A stretch of DNA of 64,000 bases from positions 1,178,001 through 1,242,000 of the forward strand of contig JACZZP010000012.1 of assembly GCA_015183035.1 (NCBI GenBank). Direction: 5' to 3'. This DNA comes from Meloidogyne chitwoodi. Its lineage: Eukaryota; Nematoda; Chromadorea; Rhabditida; Meloidogynidae. Positions 1 through 11,312 of this stretch are shown here, piece by piece. Position numbers and translations under genes: made by a program. Every line of letters starts with the position of its first letter. The stretch's first letter is position 1. Below the pieces are notes generated by a model. It was not told where the DNA came from. It saw only the letters and a program-made list of their open reading frames with translations, and did not search any database.

Positions 1-539
1 AAAAAAATATAACTCGTTCTCCACTCATAGTCGAAGGCATTACACAAATAAGACGATAACCACGAGAAGCAGCCACCATAGCAAGTGCTGAATTAAAAAC
101 TTTTTAAAAATTTTAAATAAAAATATATAATACCAATCCCTGTATTGCCGCTAGTTGGCTCAATCAATGTTGTATTCCCAGGTTCTATCTTCCCTTCACG
201 CTCAGCAGAAATAACCATTGCATATGCAATGCGATCTTTAACGCTACAGGCAGGATTCATCCATTCAATTTTGACGGCTTAGAAAAAGAGGAAAATAAGA
301 ATTGTTAAATTAAAATGATTTGAAACTTTTATTTTGTTATTAATTTAGTAAATCAATCATAATTAAAAGAAAAAAATTTAATTAAAAATTACCAACACGT
401 GCACCATTCGGATTCGGCAATTTATTAAGATAAATTATAGGAGTATTTCCAACCTATTTATTTAAAAATTAAAAAAATTAATTAAAATTTTATATACCAA
501 ACTGCAGACATCCTCTCCAATATAATCACGTGAAGCCAT
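1..539 (-). CDS. Cysteine synthase-like PLP enzyme, partial (3' end off window)
   Basis: A beta-family pyridoxal-phosphate enzyme that would join a serine- or acetylserine-derived acceptor with sulfide (or run a related sulfur reaction). Four exons read cleanly on the minus strand: 539-498, 453-393, 277-134 and 87-1. The protein starts [14 protein letters not shown], then [12 protein letters not shown]. The PLP lysine motif SVKDR is followed by the phosphate-binding loop [19 protein letters not shown] and then [11 protein letters not shown], all in family order. The catalytic fold begins about 14 residues from the start, so there is no room for the heme domain of full cystathionine beta-synthase. 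This points to the shorter cysteine-synthase type, which nematodes carry in several copies (cysl genes, known from C. elegans). The C-terminal half lies outside the window. The family call is firm; the exact substrate is not determined. Confidence 0.9.
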
Positions 540-1672
540 TTCCAAAATTTAATAAAATAGTCTTAAATTTAATTAATTATTAAAATGTAATGTACTCTAA
601 AATGTGATAGATTATATTATAAATATTATATAATTAAAGGAATAATCAAAAAATAAAAATTATCTGTAGAAATTTTATTAATTTATCTTCCGTTCCTTTT
701 TATCTTAAAATTAAAGAATTCCTACAATATATCGATTTTCTTTTAAATTAAATAAATTTAAAGATTTCTGTCCTATTTAAAAATAAATAAATTGTTTAAT
801 TAGTTTTGACCTACATATTTATGTCAACTAATAGAAAAAAATTACTTTTGAATTAACAGAATTTTAAGGTATGTAAAATGTAATCGAAAAAATACTTTAA
901 AAAACAAATTTAAAAATAGGAAAAAAGTGTAAAATTTGTAAAGGTAAATTAAAAATTTTTATTTTTGTTTGCGTGGCGGTATGAACAACTATTTTATATG
1001 TATATAATGAATGAATATATTATTACATATTTTGGAATCTTTATAATTGTCAATAACATAAGTACTACACATACTACAAATGTGTATATGTATGTAGTGA
1101 AAGAAAATTTTTCTCACTTTCTCTTTTATTTTACAAAAATAAACAACTGTTATTTCCATTCATTTCTGCATTGCTACATTTTTAAATAGTACATTTATAC
1201 ATGTATACTTATTACAAAATAATAAAAAATAGAGATAATCATGTTAAAAACACATGTCAACCAAATAAAAATTATATTTTATTCATTTATACGTTTGAAA
1301 CAATGTACTGGGACAGAAGGAAAAGTTCAATTACCAATTCAATGAATAAAACTTATAAGATCTGAATTTGTTTCTCTGTAATAAGCACATTTTTAAACAT
1401 TGACTTAAAAATTATTAAAAAAAATAAAAACGAAAACTAAATGAGGAAGAGGTACGTACATCATTTTGAATTTTCTTGTAAAAATTTTTTTTCCATATTC
1501 CTATTTTTACTCAATTTTTACACAATGCACCTTAACATTAAAAGGGAAGCAGAACATCTACTATAACAAACAAAATAGAGAATAAACAAATTCGATATTA
1601 ACTCAAAAAAAAATCAAACAAAAATAAAATTAAATCGACGATAGGTAAATTATCATTATTAACTCTAGCATA
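540..1672. other. Intergenic, AT-rich
   Basis: Between the start of the cysteine-synthase-like gene and the stop of ARS2. Only AT-rich low-complexity sequence is seen, and the part near 1672 is presumably ARS2 3' UTR. A 74-codon open frame at 965-1189 has the Phe/Ile/Tyr-rich composition of translated AT-rich DNA and no recognisable motif. Confidence 0.6.
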
Positions 1673-4600
1673 TTACATAATGTCCTCTGTTGGCGCATCC
1701 AAATCTCTATAAGAAGGCGGCGCCCGCGGATCAGTCCTCGGACGTCCTCCACCAAAGCCCCCGCCTGCACCCCCACTTACTTCATTAACCGGTTCATAAG
1801 AGAAGCGCTGTCTTCCTGAGGAACCACCAAAAGAACGTTGCTGACCTGATCCACCTCCATTATACCTTTTTTAAAAGTAAATGAATGTCTTTTTAATAAT
1901 GAGTAGACTTACTTATTACCTCCACCGCCACTACTGGAAAAACGATCCAAAGGCTGCCAAGAACTCCGGGCAGCTTGAAATTTTATATCATTTAATTTAA
2001 AATATAAAAATATTACCAGGCCTTTCCGAATCTTTCCCTCCTCCTGAACATTCTTCCAGTGTTGAATTTTGTGTACTCCTACGCGGTGGTGAAGTGGAAG
2101 AACGACGAAGCTCACGTTCAAATGCCGATGCTGTATTTGTAACTTTTGCGAAAATTTGATTATGTGGACGGTTTGGGTCGCACAAATAATTATTAAAGTA
2201 GAGAGCCTAAAAATAATGCAAAATTTTAATTAAAATATTCGTACTTCATGTCTAGATGCATCAATTTCTTCTTGATGTTTAGAATATAAATGCTTATGAA
2301 CAAACTCAACAGCTCTGAAACGTTTCCCAGAAAGAGGGCAGAGATATTTACCAGGAGCCTGTTCTACAGTATTTTTATCAAGAAATTCCTGCACTGCCCT
2401 TTAAAATTCTTATAAAACTAGTTCAAAAATTTTAAAACTTAATACTTTTCAGCATCTTTTTTTCCAAGTTTCTGCAACTCTTCCTCAGGTAATAAAGCCC
2501 GCTTAAAAAGTCCCTGGTCAAGAATAGCATTGAAAGTAGCTATATGTCCAGTAACAACAGTTTTAGGTAATAAATGATTACGAAGACTGGCAGTAGTTGG
2601 AATATTGTCCAAAGGACGGCCACGAACATGGATTAAAGCAAGACTAGATTAAATAAAAGTTAAAAAAATATATACAATTTAAAAATAACCGGTGTGGCAT
2701 TTCATCTTCCTTCGAATACTCAATAGCAGCATAAAAATCAATAGAATGGACAATTCGCAAATAAAGAAGTAAACAATCAAGGACCTAAATCGCATTTTTG
2801 ATCAATTAAGAAAAAAACTTTATTTTATAAAAACAACTCAATATAATTCATCTCACTTTAATCATTTTATTATCCTGTTCCATCTCGTCCATCAATTCAG
2901 TACCATGCAATTGAGAAGCACACTCAGCAAGTGCATCCTCTTCAGCACTTGTCTCATCCACTAGATAATCAGAAATTTTGGATAAAAGAGGATTTTTGCT
3001 TTTCAAAACAGCTCCTTCTAGATCAGAGAAAAGTGCTAAATTTTAAAACATTTTTTAATTAAATTAAATAAAAGATAAACCATCATCTGTAGATTGCAAT
3101 TCAGTTTGAAGCTGTTCTTCTCCTTCTTCACATGCCTCAATCTCCTGTCGATAAAGCCCTTCTTTGAGGTCATAAAGTAAAATCAGTTTAGCCGCTTGAC
3201 TAAAAAATAATTAAAATATTGAAATAGTTAAAAACAATAATCTGACTGACAAGGGAATATCATTCTTAGTTAACATCCTCCCGGCAAAGGCATAATGATT
3301 TTTTGATATTACTATGTCTGTATAAAGTGCATGCAAAATACTAGCGGCCCATGTCCCCAAAAATTTTTTGTGTCAGTCGCTCAAAGTGGATAGGGTCGTT
3401 CGAAGAAATCAGACTGTCAGTAATTTTATCTTCCACTTTTTTAAACTTTTTCTTCACTCATAAAATCTCTAATTTTTAGCCCTATTTTATAAAATTTATT
3501 TTGAGTCAATCCGAAAAAAACTCACCAAAGTTAGGATCAATTGAAATTTTAAAATTTTCCCAAGGTATTCTTGTAGAAAATTAAAAAAAAAATTTCAAAA
3601 AAATCTCTTTTATTAGGTTAAAATACATCCTGAATACGAAGCTGAAGTATAAATATTAAAAAAAAAAAATTCCCAAGTAGAAACAGTCAAAAAACCGATA
3701 CGGGTACCCCCTGGGAAAATTTCAATTTACGTTAACTTTGTGAGTTTATTTCGGATTGAAACAAAATAAAGTTTATAAAATAGAGCTAAAATTAGAGATT
3801 TTATGAGTGAAGAAAAAGTTGAAAAAAGTGGAAAGAAAATTACTGACAGTCTGATTTCTTCGAACGACCCTATCCACTTTGAGCGACTGATACAAAAAAT
3901 TTTTGGGGACATGGGCCGCTAGTATTTTGCATGCACTTTATACAGACATAGTAATATCCAAAAATTATTATACCGTTGCCGGGAGGATGTTAACTAAGAA
4001 TGATATTCCCTTGTGAGTTAAAAAAGAATGTATAAAATACCGAATGTCATTTTGAACAATATAACGATGAGAGGATAATCCATTCGTGGCGCCAATACTC
4101 CGAACACGACGACGCAATTCTCGATTAACAGAAGCAGACAATGAAAAACCATTAAACTAAAAACATAAATCGGCTTTAAAATTTTAGTAAAAATTTTTAT
4201 TAGAAAATAAATAAAAATATTTACTTTAGCAGTTCGCATCGCCCAAAAAATTTCTTTGATGTTCACGTCTTCTCGGTAAGTGACCAATGCAGTTCGCATT
4301 AATTGAGGCTTTCCAAACCTTGTATCAATTACAACAGGCATAGGATCAGTGAGTGATAATCGCAAAAACCCCGGATGTTGCTTACAAAGCTAAAATTATA
4401 AATTTAAAATTTCAATTCTAAGTAATTTTTAGTTGAAATTATAATTTATATTTTTACGACACAAAAATTCGATTACATTTTCAATTTCTGTTAAAGTCAT
4501 AGTAGTTGGAATAGTACGAAAATGAATGCTACATGTCTTATACGGAAGTGGCGCCTGCTTTGTTGCTTGAATAAGAGGATTAAGCTCTATAAGTTTGCCT

Positions 4601-5977
4601 TCACCATTTTTATCAGTGTCTTCTTTTTCCTGGTCATCCGAAGCATCTAATACTTTAAAAATTTCAAAATAAATTAAATTTCTTAATTTACTAATATTAA
4701 CCTGTATCCATAACATCTCGCACTAAACGCTTAGTAGGCGAGGCATTATTTTCAATAAAATCATGCATATTGTCATCAGTTTGTGTTTGTTTTTGCAGTT
4801 TCAAATTTGTAGGCGAAAGCAAGTCCAAAACTGACTCATCATTAATTGTTTCAGTTTCCGCCACTTCAATATCCGCATCAGTGCCATCTTCCAATTTGAT
4901 GACAACTTAATTTTTTAAATTTAATTAAATATTACAGGATATTTAATTAGATTCAAAGAGAAAAAGGAATTTAAAAAATTTTGCAAACAAGAAATCTATT
5001 TGTTTAACTAAAATTAGAATATCCACTAAAAACAATTAATCAGACCAATATTCATAAAGCGAATAAGTTCCTCTGCATATTCATAACTAAGCGTTAACTC
5101 ATCAATTTTGCCGGTAGCATTAAGTTCATTAAAGATTTGAAGCCGTTTCTGAACATACTGATATCGTTCAGCAAGGCGTTCTTTACACTCTAGTGGATGG
5201 TACTTGAGACGAAACCTTAAATTATCAATAATACTTAAAAAAAAGCTTAATAAACCATTCATCGTCTTTATGTGCATGAAAATAATGTTCACATTCTTGA
5301 CGCATAAATTCATTTTTATATTCATTATATTTAGTAACTGCCTCTTCATCAGTCAATATAGCATCATCTTGAGTATTTAAAAATTTGCGAAACGTTAAAA
5401 GTTGAGGCTGGGCAGAAGTTGTATCATTTTGATTGGCTAAGAAATTCCCGTCACTTCGTCGATTAAATTGAGGCTCGTATAAATCGGCAGCGCTATCGCT
5501 TAAAAATAGAATTATTTTTATGTAAAAAATTATATTTATTGTAAAAATTGAAAGTGTTTGAAATTGTGTTAATTAAACTTAAAAATAAATATAAGTAGGA
5601 AAAATTTTAAAATTCTACAATAAGTTTATGTAAACAAAAAATTATACAATCTACTCCGTTTAGCGGGTTGAAAGCCATCTTCATCACGAGAAAAGCGCTT
5701 CTTAGCACCACCAAAACCATTTGAAAAATCTCGCCTAAAATATTAATATCTAAATTGAAAGAATAACATAATTCTAAAAACATTTTACTTTAGAATTTTG
5801 AAATTAATTGCCAATTTCAATTGGAATATTTAATAAATAAAAATAAAACCGATCAGGTCCACCAAAATTACGTCGTCCTCTATCCATTGTATAATCACCG
5901 CCTCGCTCGCGGCTAAACTTTTCTCTACGTCTTTCTTCTTGATCTGAGCGCAACTGATCGCCTTCGTCATATACCAT
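1673..5977 (-). CDS. SRRT: SERRATE/ARS2 RNA effector protein
   Basis: Nuclear protein that links the cap-binding complex to microRNA processing, RNA decay and 3'-end formation (known for the family). The start at 5977 gives [17 protein letters not shown], an acidic/arginine-rich N terminus. Then follow: a DUF3546-like helical part (exons near 5026-5400), an acidic linker (4697-4894), the core ([41 protein letters not shown] followed by [11 protein letters not shown]), and the zinc-finger segment [17 protein letters not shown]...LYSKH near 2240-2345. The end is Gly/Arg-rich with [13 protein letters not shown], matching the conserved YRDLDAP tail that binds partners in vertebrate ARS2. There are many short introns. 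One intron, about 3200-4040, is enlarged by a fold-back element. Order and motifs match the family along the whole length. Confidence 0.93.
3249..4014. mobile_element. Fold-back / long inverted-repeat element in an ARS2 intron
   Basis: Two arms of roughly 300 bp (about 3249-3560 and 3700-4014) are near-perfect reverse complements. The outer ends read CAAGGGAATATCATTCTTAG on the left and its complement on the right. TGA lies immediately outside both ends (3247-3249 and 4014-4016) and may be a 3-bp target duplication. The core of about 140 bp is AT-rich with no open frame that looks real. It sits wholly inside the intron separating the ARS2 exons that end at VQNDI and begin at QAAKLILL. It is a non-autonomous DNA transposon (MITE or foldback type); its superfamily is not determined. 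Confidence 0.85.
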
Positions 5978-6170
5978 AATTTGTTTTATTATTAATTTGT
6001 AAGACTAACAGAAATTTATAATAATTAAAAAAACTAAAAATAAAAAATAATAATATGTATGTAGCAAATTCAAAAAAATAAATATTAAAACAAATTTAAT
6101 TCGAAAAATTTCTTATTATTAGATATTTGTCCTGAAAATTTTTCTTTCATTCTCTATTATTGCATTCTTC

Positions 6171-6360
6171 TAGAGATAGGAATTTTGAAAAAATCGGGAT
6201 CGGGAAACGGGAAATTTAAAAATTGAACGATCGGGACGGACCTGGATCGGGAAAATCTGGAATTCCCGATCCCGATTTCATCCCGATTTCTCAAAAAATC
6301 AGGAAACCGGATCGGGAACTCGGGAAACAGGATCGGGACCCGATCCTGTTCCTATCTCTA
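6171..6360. repeat. GC-rich TA-flanked MITE-like repeat, copy 1
   Basis: A 190-bp block dominated by ATCGGGA and TCCCGAT words in AT-rich surroundings. It starts TAGAGATAGGAATTTTG and ends GTTCCTATCTCTA, giving terminal inverted repeats of about 11 bp bounded by TA. It lies upstream of both ARS2 (-) and MRTO4 (+), in their shared 5' intergenic space. Related blocks occur at 39703-39892 and 40185-40423; the first 60 bases of this copy match the reverse complement of the latter closely. Confidence 0.75.
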
Positions 6361-6595
6361 CCTTCTTCTATTTTTTGAATTTATGCTTTTTGTAACAAAT
6401 AAACGATTTTCTGTTATTTACTATACTCTTCAATTTGGTAACAAATGTATCGACTAAAGACCGACGCCGAAGGACTCCTGCTTGAACTCTAAATAATAAT
6501 TACTTTCTTTTAATTTTAGGCTAGAATTTTGTTAAAATTATTATTTAAATAAATAACAAGAATTTAATTAGCTTACTATCAAATATAGACGTCAA

Positions 6596-7662
6596 ATGCC
6601 CAAATCAAAACGAGATAAAATCGGTTTTGTCTTTTTTATTTTAATGCTCGATTTTTTTTCAGTTTCATTGACTAAAGTCAAAAAGAAGACAAAAGAGACT
6701 AAAGGCAAACTTATTGATGAGGTTTATTTTTATTTTATCATGATTTTTTTATTAGAAATTTGTTGATTTTTTTTAATTTGATTTTTAAGGTAAGGCTCCT
6801 CTTTCATGTGATTTATATGTTATAATTTAAAATTCTTAGGTCCGTGTATGTCTTTCGAAATATAACAATCTTTTCGTATTTTCAACTGCCAATTTACGTT
6901 CTAATATTCTCATAAAAGTTCGGCAGCATTTCAAAGAAACCTCTCGAATTTTTTATGGGCGTAATAGTGTCATGGCTGTCGCTTTGGGTAAAACGCCAGA
7001 ACAAGAAGTTGAAAATGGTTTATGTCATGTTGCTCAAATGTTGAAAGGTCCATGTGGTTTAATATTTACAAATGAGAAGAAGACCAGTATTTGTAGGTAA
7101 ATAGTACTTTTAAATAATCACCAAAAAAATTTTTACGAACAAACCCTTATTAAATGGCTACTTTATATTATCAGATTTTTTGAAGAATTTGTTGAAGAAG
7201 AATTTGCACGTGCCGGAGATTCTGCACCTTTTGAGATTGTTTTTCCAGCGGGTCCAGTTCACATTGACGATGATGGCATAGATGACGAAGAGCATAAGAA
7301 ATGGGTAACAGGTTCATTTGAACCACAATTGCGCAAATTGGGTCTTCAAACTCGTTTAAACAATGGTTTAGTTTTTATAGAATTATTATTATTATTTATT
7401 TTTAGGAAAAATTGAATTGCTAGAGCATTTTGTTGTCTGCAAAGAAAGAGATAAACTTTCTTCTGATCAAACTAAAATTTTGCGGCATTTTGGCCGTCGT
7501 TTGGTTGAATTTAGGTTTTTTTTTAATTTTTATGGAAAACAAAATATTCTACTTTTAAGGATTACGCTTCTTGCACATTGGTCAAAGAAAAAAGGCTTCA
7601 AAAAATTAAAAGAATTAAAAGAATCCATTCTTAACATTACAGATGAAATGGAACAAAATTAA
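6596..7662 (+). CDS. MRTO4: mRNA turnover protein 4 homologue, 60S assembly factor
   Basis: An L10/P0-related assembly factor that holds the P-stalk site on nucleolar pre-60S particles until P0 replaces it (family knowledge). The start MPKSKRDK is the conserved N terminus, and VSLTKVKKK follows after the first intron. Later segments are YNNLFVFSTANLRSN, FYGRNSVMAVALGKTPEQE, GPCGLIFTN, FPAGPVHIDDDGI and GSFEPQLRKLGLQTRLNNG, then EFRITLLAHWSKKKGF, ending in a Lys-rich tail DEMEQN. At least six exons with short introns are visible. The length of about 230 residues is normal for the family. The next gene starts 236 bp downstream on the same strand, so an operon is possible but not shown. Confidence 0.93.
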
Positions 7663-7674
7663 ATTTTTTTCATT

Positions 7675-7782
7675 AATGCCCCATCTTATTAGCTTTTTCG
7701 AGACAGCCCAATTCGTCACGGACAAGGGCGCGACGAGACGGGCGTGAATTTAAAATCTTCTGATCAAATTTGTTGGGGCATT
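7675..7782. repeat. Short GC-rich island with terminal inverted repeat
   Basis: Bounded by AATGCCCCA (7675-7683) and TGGGGCATT (7774-7782). It contains the GC-rich words CAATTCGTC, ACAAGGGCGC and GACGAGACGGGCGTG, which stand out from the AT-rich spacer between MRTO4 and the next gene. It could be a small MITE or a processed structured RNA; nothing else identifies it. Confidence 0.45.
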
Positions 7783-7898
7783 TATTGTTAATTATTTTAT
7801 TAAATTAAACAAAATTTATTTCTAATTATTCATTGTTTTTCAATAATTTTATATCACGAAATTTGATTTACTTTTTTTTTTAATTTACTAAAAATCAG

Positions 7899-8672
7899 AT
7901 GCTTGCAAAATTTAAATTTTTAAGTCCTTTTTCCTTCAGAGGTGCGATTCTCCGAAATGTTTCGACTCCAAGTTTAAAAGGTTCTCCTATTGCCAATTTA
8001 TACAAGTAATTTTAATAGTATTTTATTTTTACATTAAGGCAGGTCTTTTATATTTCAGAAAAGCCTCGGCTACCCCTCCGTTCAGCCAATCGCCTGCTTA
8101 TTTTGGGCGTGATAGATCGTATGACCCTTCATTGCTTATTCCTAGCTATATTCCTAGCTATTATGATAGTCAAAGGTTCGAAAATTTTATTAAATAAATT
8201 AAAAAGTTAATTAAGGTTTCACAAAATCAGACAATTTTGGGTATTGAGTGGAATACTTCCTTTAATAATTTATGGATATTTTCGGTTGAGATTTAATTTA
8301 ATTTTAAGTTTTTATTTTCAGAGAAGAACGTGACACTGATGAATTGTGGGAATCTGACCAAAGATTAATAATTGTCAATTCACGCAAACAGACTATTCTA
8401 GATCAAATTAAAACTTTTAAAAAAATTGGTAAAGATTCACGCGAATTGGAGATGCAAATGTTTGAATTAACGGTTTTTTTATTTTTGATTTTCAGAATTT
8501 TCATTTTAAATAGGCAAAGGAAGGAGAAATTAGGGCGGCAATTCAAAAAGAAAAACAAATTAAAAAGGATAAAGAAAAAAGAATGTTGGAAAAACGAAAT
8601 TCAACTAAAAAGGAAGTTAAAGATGAAAATGACAAACAACAAACTTCCCAACAAAAACGATGGTTTTGGTAA
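7899..8672 (+). CDS. Unknown small basic protein, possible mitochondrial presequence
   Basis: Not recognised. The ATG at 7899 follows a TTTACTAAAAATCAG acceptor-like sequence, consistent with trans-splicing right at the start codon. The N terminus MLAKFKFLSPFSFRGAILRN is rich in Lys/Arg/Ser/Phe and lacks acidic residues, typical of a mitochondrial presequence. A Ser/Pro/Tyr-rich stretch follows (SLLIPSYIPSYYDSQ), then a charged helical region (ELWESDQRLIIVNSRKQTIL; SRELEMQMFELTAKEGEI). The Lys/Glu/Gln-rich coiled-coil-like tail ends QKRWFW. Four exons join in frame at GT-AG sites (introns about 8007-8059, 8176-8321 and 8474-8513). It has about 190 residues. It is a real gene by splice and frame logic; its function is unknown. 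Confidence 0.65.
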
Positions 8673-9243
8673 AATAAAAATTTTTCGATATTTTTTTTTT
8701 TAATTTTTATATTTATTTTGTTTGACTCAATATTTGAATAGGAAATGAATAAAATTAAATTTAATTAAATTTTTTAATATAAGTACAGCAATTCTTCATC
8801 AATTATAGACCTTAATTTTAAAGCAATGGTGAAACAAATTAGCTGAAAAATGAAAAAATTTATTAAGAAAAGATTCTATAAATATTTATCTTTAATTTCA
8901 CTGCAAATATGTTAATTCATTAATTTTTACAATATATATACCTGAACAATTATTGAAAAGAGAAGACATGCCAATGCGAATGAGATTCTAACATAGTGTT
9001 CATAAAATATTGAATTATGGCAACCCTGTTAGTGTTAATTTTAAAAATATTTTTAGTTTAAAAAAATTGTTTTCTCATTCACTATTTGTTATTTTTAATG
9101 TAAATATAACTTTATAAACTAAAAATGAGCAAAATAAAAAAAAATTAATTATTTATTAGAGATCGGAACTTTAGTTTTTTTTAAATTTCTAATCCAGTAT
9201 AGTATATATTTTCATATATTAATTAAATATATAATTTATTTAT

Positions 9244-9709
9244 ATGGTATAGTTAGGTTTATATACCGCTTTTTTTATTTTTCCCTATTTTTCCTTATTT
9301 TCCCTTGAGCAATCATCAATCGCCTTTTTTATCTTTTTGAACGTTTAAAATGAGAATGGGTTATAGGAAAAAGTTATTTACTAATATATTAAATATGGAC
9401 CAACTTAAAAATTTCACAATTATTGATCTTTCTGAAAAATTGAAATTGAGCGACAATGATTTTGATGCTTGGCTAGAGCAAATAGGCTTACTTCATGGAA
9501 AGCGTACCTGTGTGATATTTCTAATGTATTTTATAATTTTTGGAATCATGTTTCCATATTTTATTCATGTGAGAAAGCTGAATAAAAGTTAAACATTTAC
9601 TGGTTATTCTCATTTTAAACGTTCAAAAAGATTAAAAAAGGCCTCAAGGGAAAATAAGGAAAAATACGGAAAAATAAAAAAAGCGGTATATAAACCTAAC
9701 TATTACCAT
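9244..9709. mobile_element. Merlin-like element with long inverted repeats
   Basis: Arms at 9244-9357 and 9606-9709 are reverse complements: left end ATGGTATAGTTAGGTTTATA, inner ends AACGTTTAAAATGAGAAT and complement. The 250-bp interior carries a short frame resembling the N terminus of Merlin/ISXO2-type transposases (see the entry at 9350). Just outside, TAGAGATCGGAA near 9158 and TTCCAATCTCTA near 9733 form another inverted pair like the ends of the GC-rich repeat family, so the element may sit inside an older one. The catalytic DDE part is absent, so it cannot be autonomous. Confidence 0.7.
9350..9592 (+). pseudogene. Merlin/ISXO2-like transposase N-terminal fragment
   Basis: An 80-codon frame inside the element. 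Residues about 17-48 read like the N-terminal region of Merlin transposases, with LSDNDFDAWLEQIGLLHGKR then TC, the place where the zinc-binding CxC/CxxC region normally begins. After that Cys the sequence turns hydrophobic and no longer resembles the family, and no DDE catalytic domain follows. The first Met lies within the left inverted repeat. This is a truncated relic, and the family call rests on one short motif recalled from nematode Merlin copies. Confidence 0.5.
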
Positions 9710-9781
9710 TTATATTTCAAATATATTTTTAAATTCCAATCTCTATTTAAAAATTATTTCTTTAAGATCATTTAGAATATT

Positions 9782-11312
9782 TCAGTAAGACGATTCAGCC
9801 TCACTAATTGCATTGCACAGACAAAAAGCTACAATCACTCCAAATATCTATATAAATATAAAAAATTAAAAAATACAAATATTTTTTCCAAATTATATAT
9901 TTATTTATTTTCCAAAAAATTGCCTGAATAAGAGAAATGACAATAGCTGTCCACATAACAACTTTAAATTGAAGAGTTAATTCTTGAATTGATTCTTTGA
10001 TTTTATTGTAACAACCCTAGAGAGAGAGAGATGTAAGAACATAATAAAATAAATAATAAAATAATAATAAAATATAAAAAAAAGAAATAAAATAATTGTT
10101 TTCAAAAAAACAAAACAAACAAAAAAAGCTAATTAAAAATTAACAAAAAATGTATTTCCTTAGAATAAATTTAATATTTAAAATACCTCTCCATATCTAA
10201 AAACAGTAGGACAACTTGCTACTAATTTTCCATTTCTTTTAGGAGGACAACATGCTGGCGGGAATTCAGAACGTCCTTTTGTCAACTTTTTTTTTTTTTA
10301 ATTAAAATTGTATAATTATATATAATTAAATAATACCTGATACCATCCACTTTGACTAAATTCCCCTAAACGAGAATCAACACCACAACATGCTTTCTAT
10401 ATAATAAATATTAATATTTTAAATAAATTAATTTTACTTCTTGCATTAATTTATCCCAAGCTGTTTTTACAAGCATTGCATCAGTTGAAGATCTACTAGT
10501 AGTTATTGTTATTCTTTCATTACTTAAAAGTGTTGTGGGTGTATCAGTTCCATTATATAATTTAAGTGAGGCTCTAAGAATTTGTCTAAAATCTTTGTCA
10601 AACATATGAGAATGCTAAAAATAAATAAATATATTTAATTATTTATAAAATATTTTTACCATTGCAGCATAAATACCTGCAGCAATTTCAATTGCTAAAA
10701 TAAGCATTAAACAACTAGCATACTAAAAATGAAAATATTTAAATTTTAAATATTTATAAAATAAATATTTACACAACAAAGTAAAGGACGCCATTCTTTG
10801 GCTGCTCCACAACAACCAAAAAAATTAAAAAATAATTTTTATTAATTTATTTAAAAAACCAAGTGAAGCAACAACAATAACAGCTATTCCACCAAATAAC
10901 AATAAATAGCCAATTTGACGAACAGCTGTAGGTTTTGATGCCTAAAATTATTTTTAAAAAATAAAAAAGTACTCATTAAAATAATTTATTTTAAAATTAA
11001 AAATTAAATTGCTTTTCCTTACTAATTCACTAAGTCCATCATCTTGTAGAGAATTTTGTTGAAATCCTTGTTTTACATGTGAAATAGCTAAAGCTAAATT
11101 ATCAACAGCATATCTATCCAAAATTAGCCAAACACCAAGAATTACACAAACTAAACCACAAACCTATAAAATTATTAAATATTTTTATTTATAAATATTA
11201 AATTAACCACAAAAGCCAAATTGAAAAGAAAAAGACAAAATTTTAGAGCTCGTGCCTTTAATTAGGTAAAAATTAAATTTAAATAAAAATTTACCCCGCA
11301 ACTTAGACCCAT
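9782..11312 (-). CDS. Tetraspanin
   Basis: A four-pass membrane organiser. The first exon (11312-11295) encodes only MGLSCG; it is joined in frame to ARALKFCLFLFNLAFV (TM1), then VCGLVCVILGVWLILDRYAV. TM2 is QIGYLLLFGGIAVIVVASL. Next come GCCGAAKEWRPLLCC and TM3 YASCLMLILAIEIAAGIYAA. The large extracellular loop contains the diagnostic CCG (KACCGVDSRLGEF) plus CCPPKRNGK and CPTVFRYGE cysteines, so at least four loop cysteines are present. A final TM4 (VVMWTAIVISLIQ...FGVIVAFCLC) ends NAISEAESSY. The order of TM segments and the CCG motif make the family certain; the particular orthologue is not identified. Confidence 0.92.

Noticed and set aside
965..1189. 74-codon frame in the first intergenic region
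   Set aside because: Aromatic/Ile-rich translation of AT-rich DNA with no gene-like features.
6596..8672. Firm operon call for MRTO4 and the next gene
   Set aside because: The 236-bp spacing is compatible, but no SL2-specific signal can be seen and a GC-rich repeat-like island lies between them.
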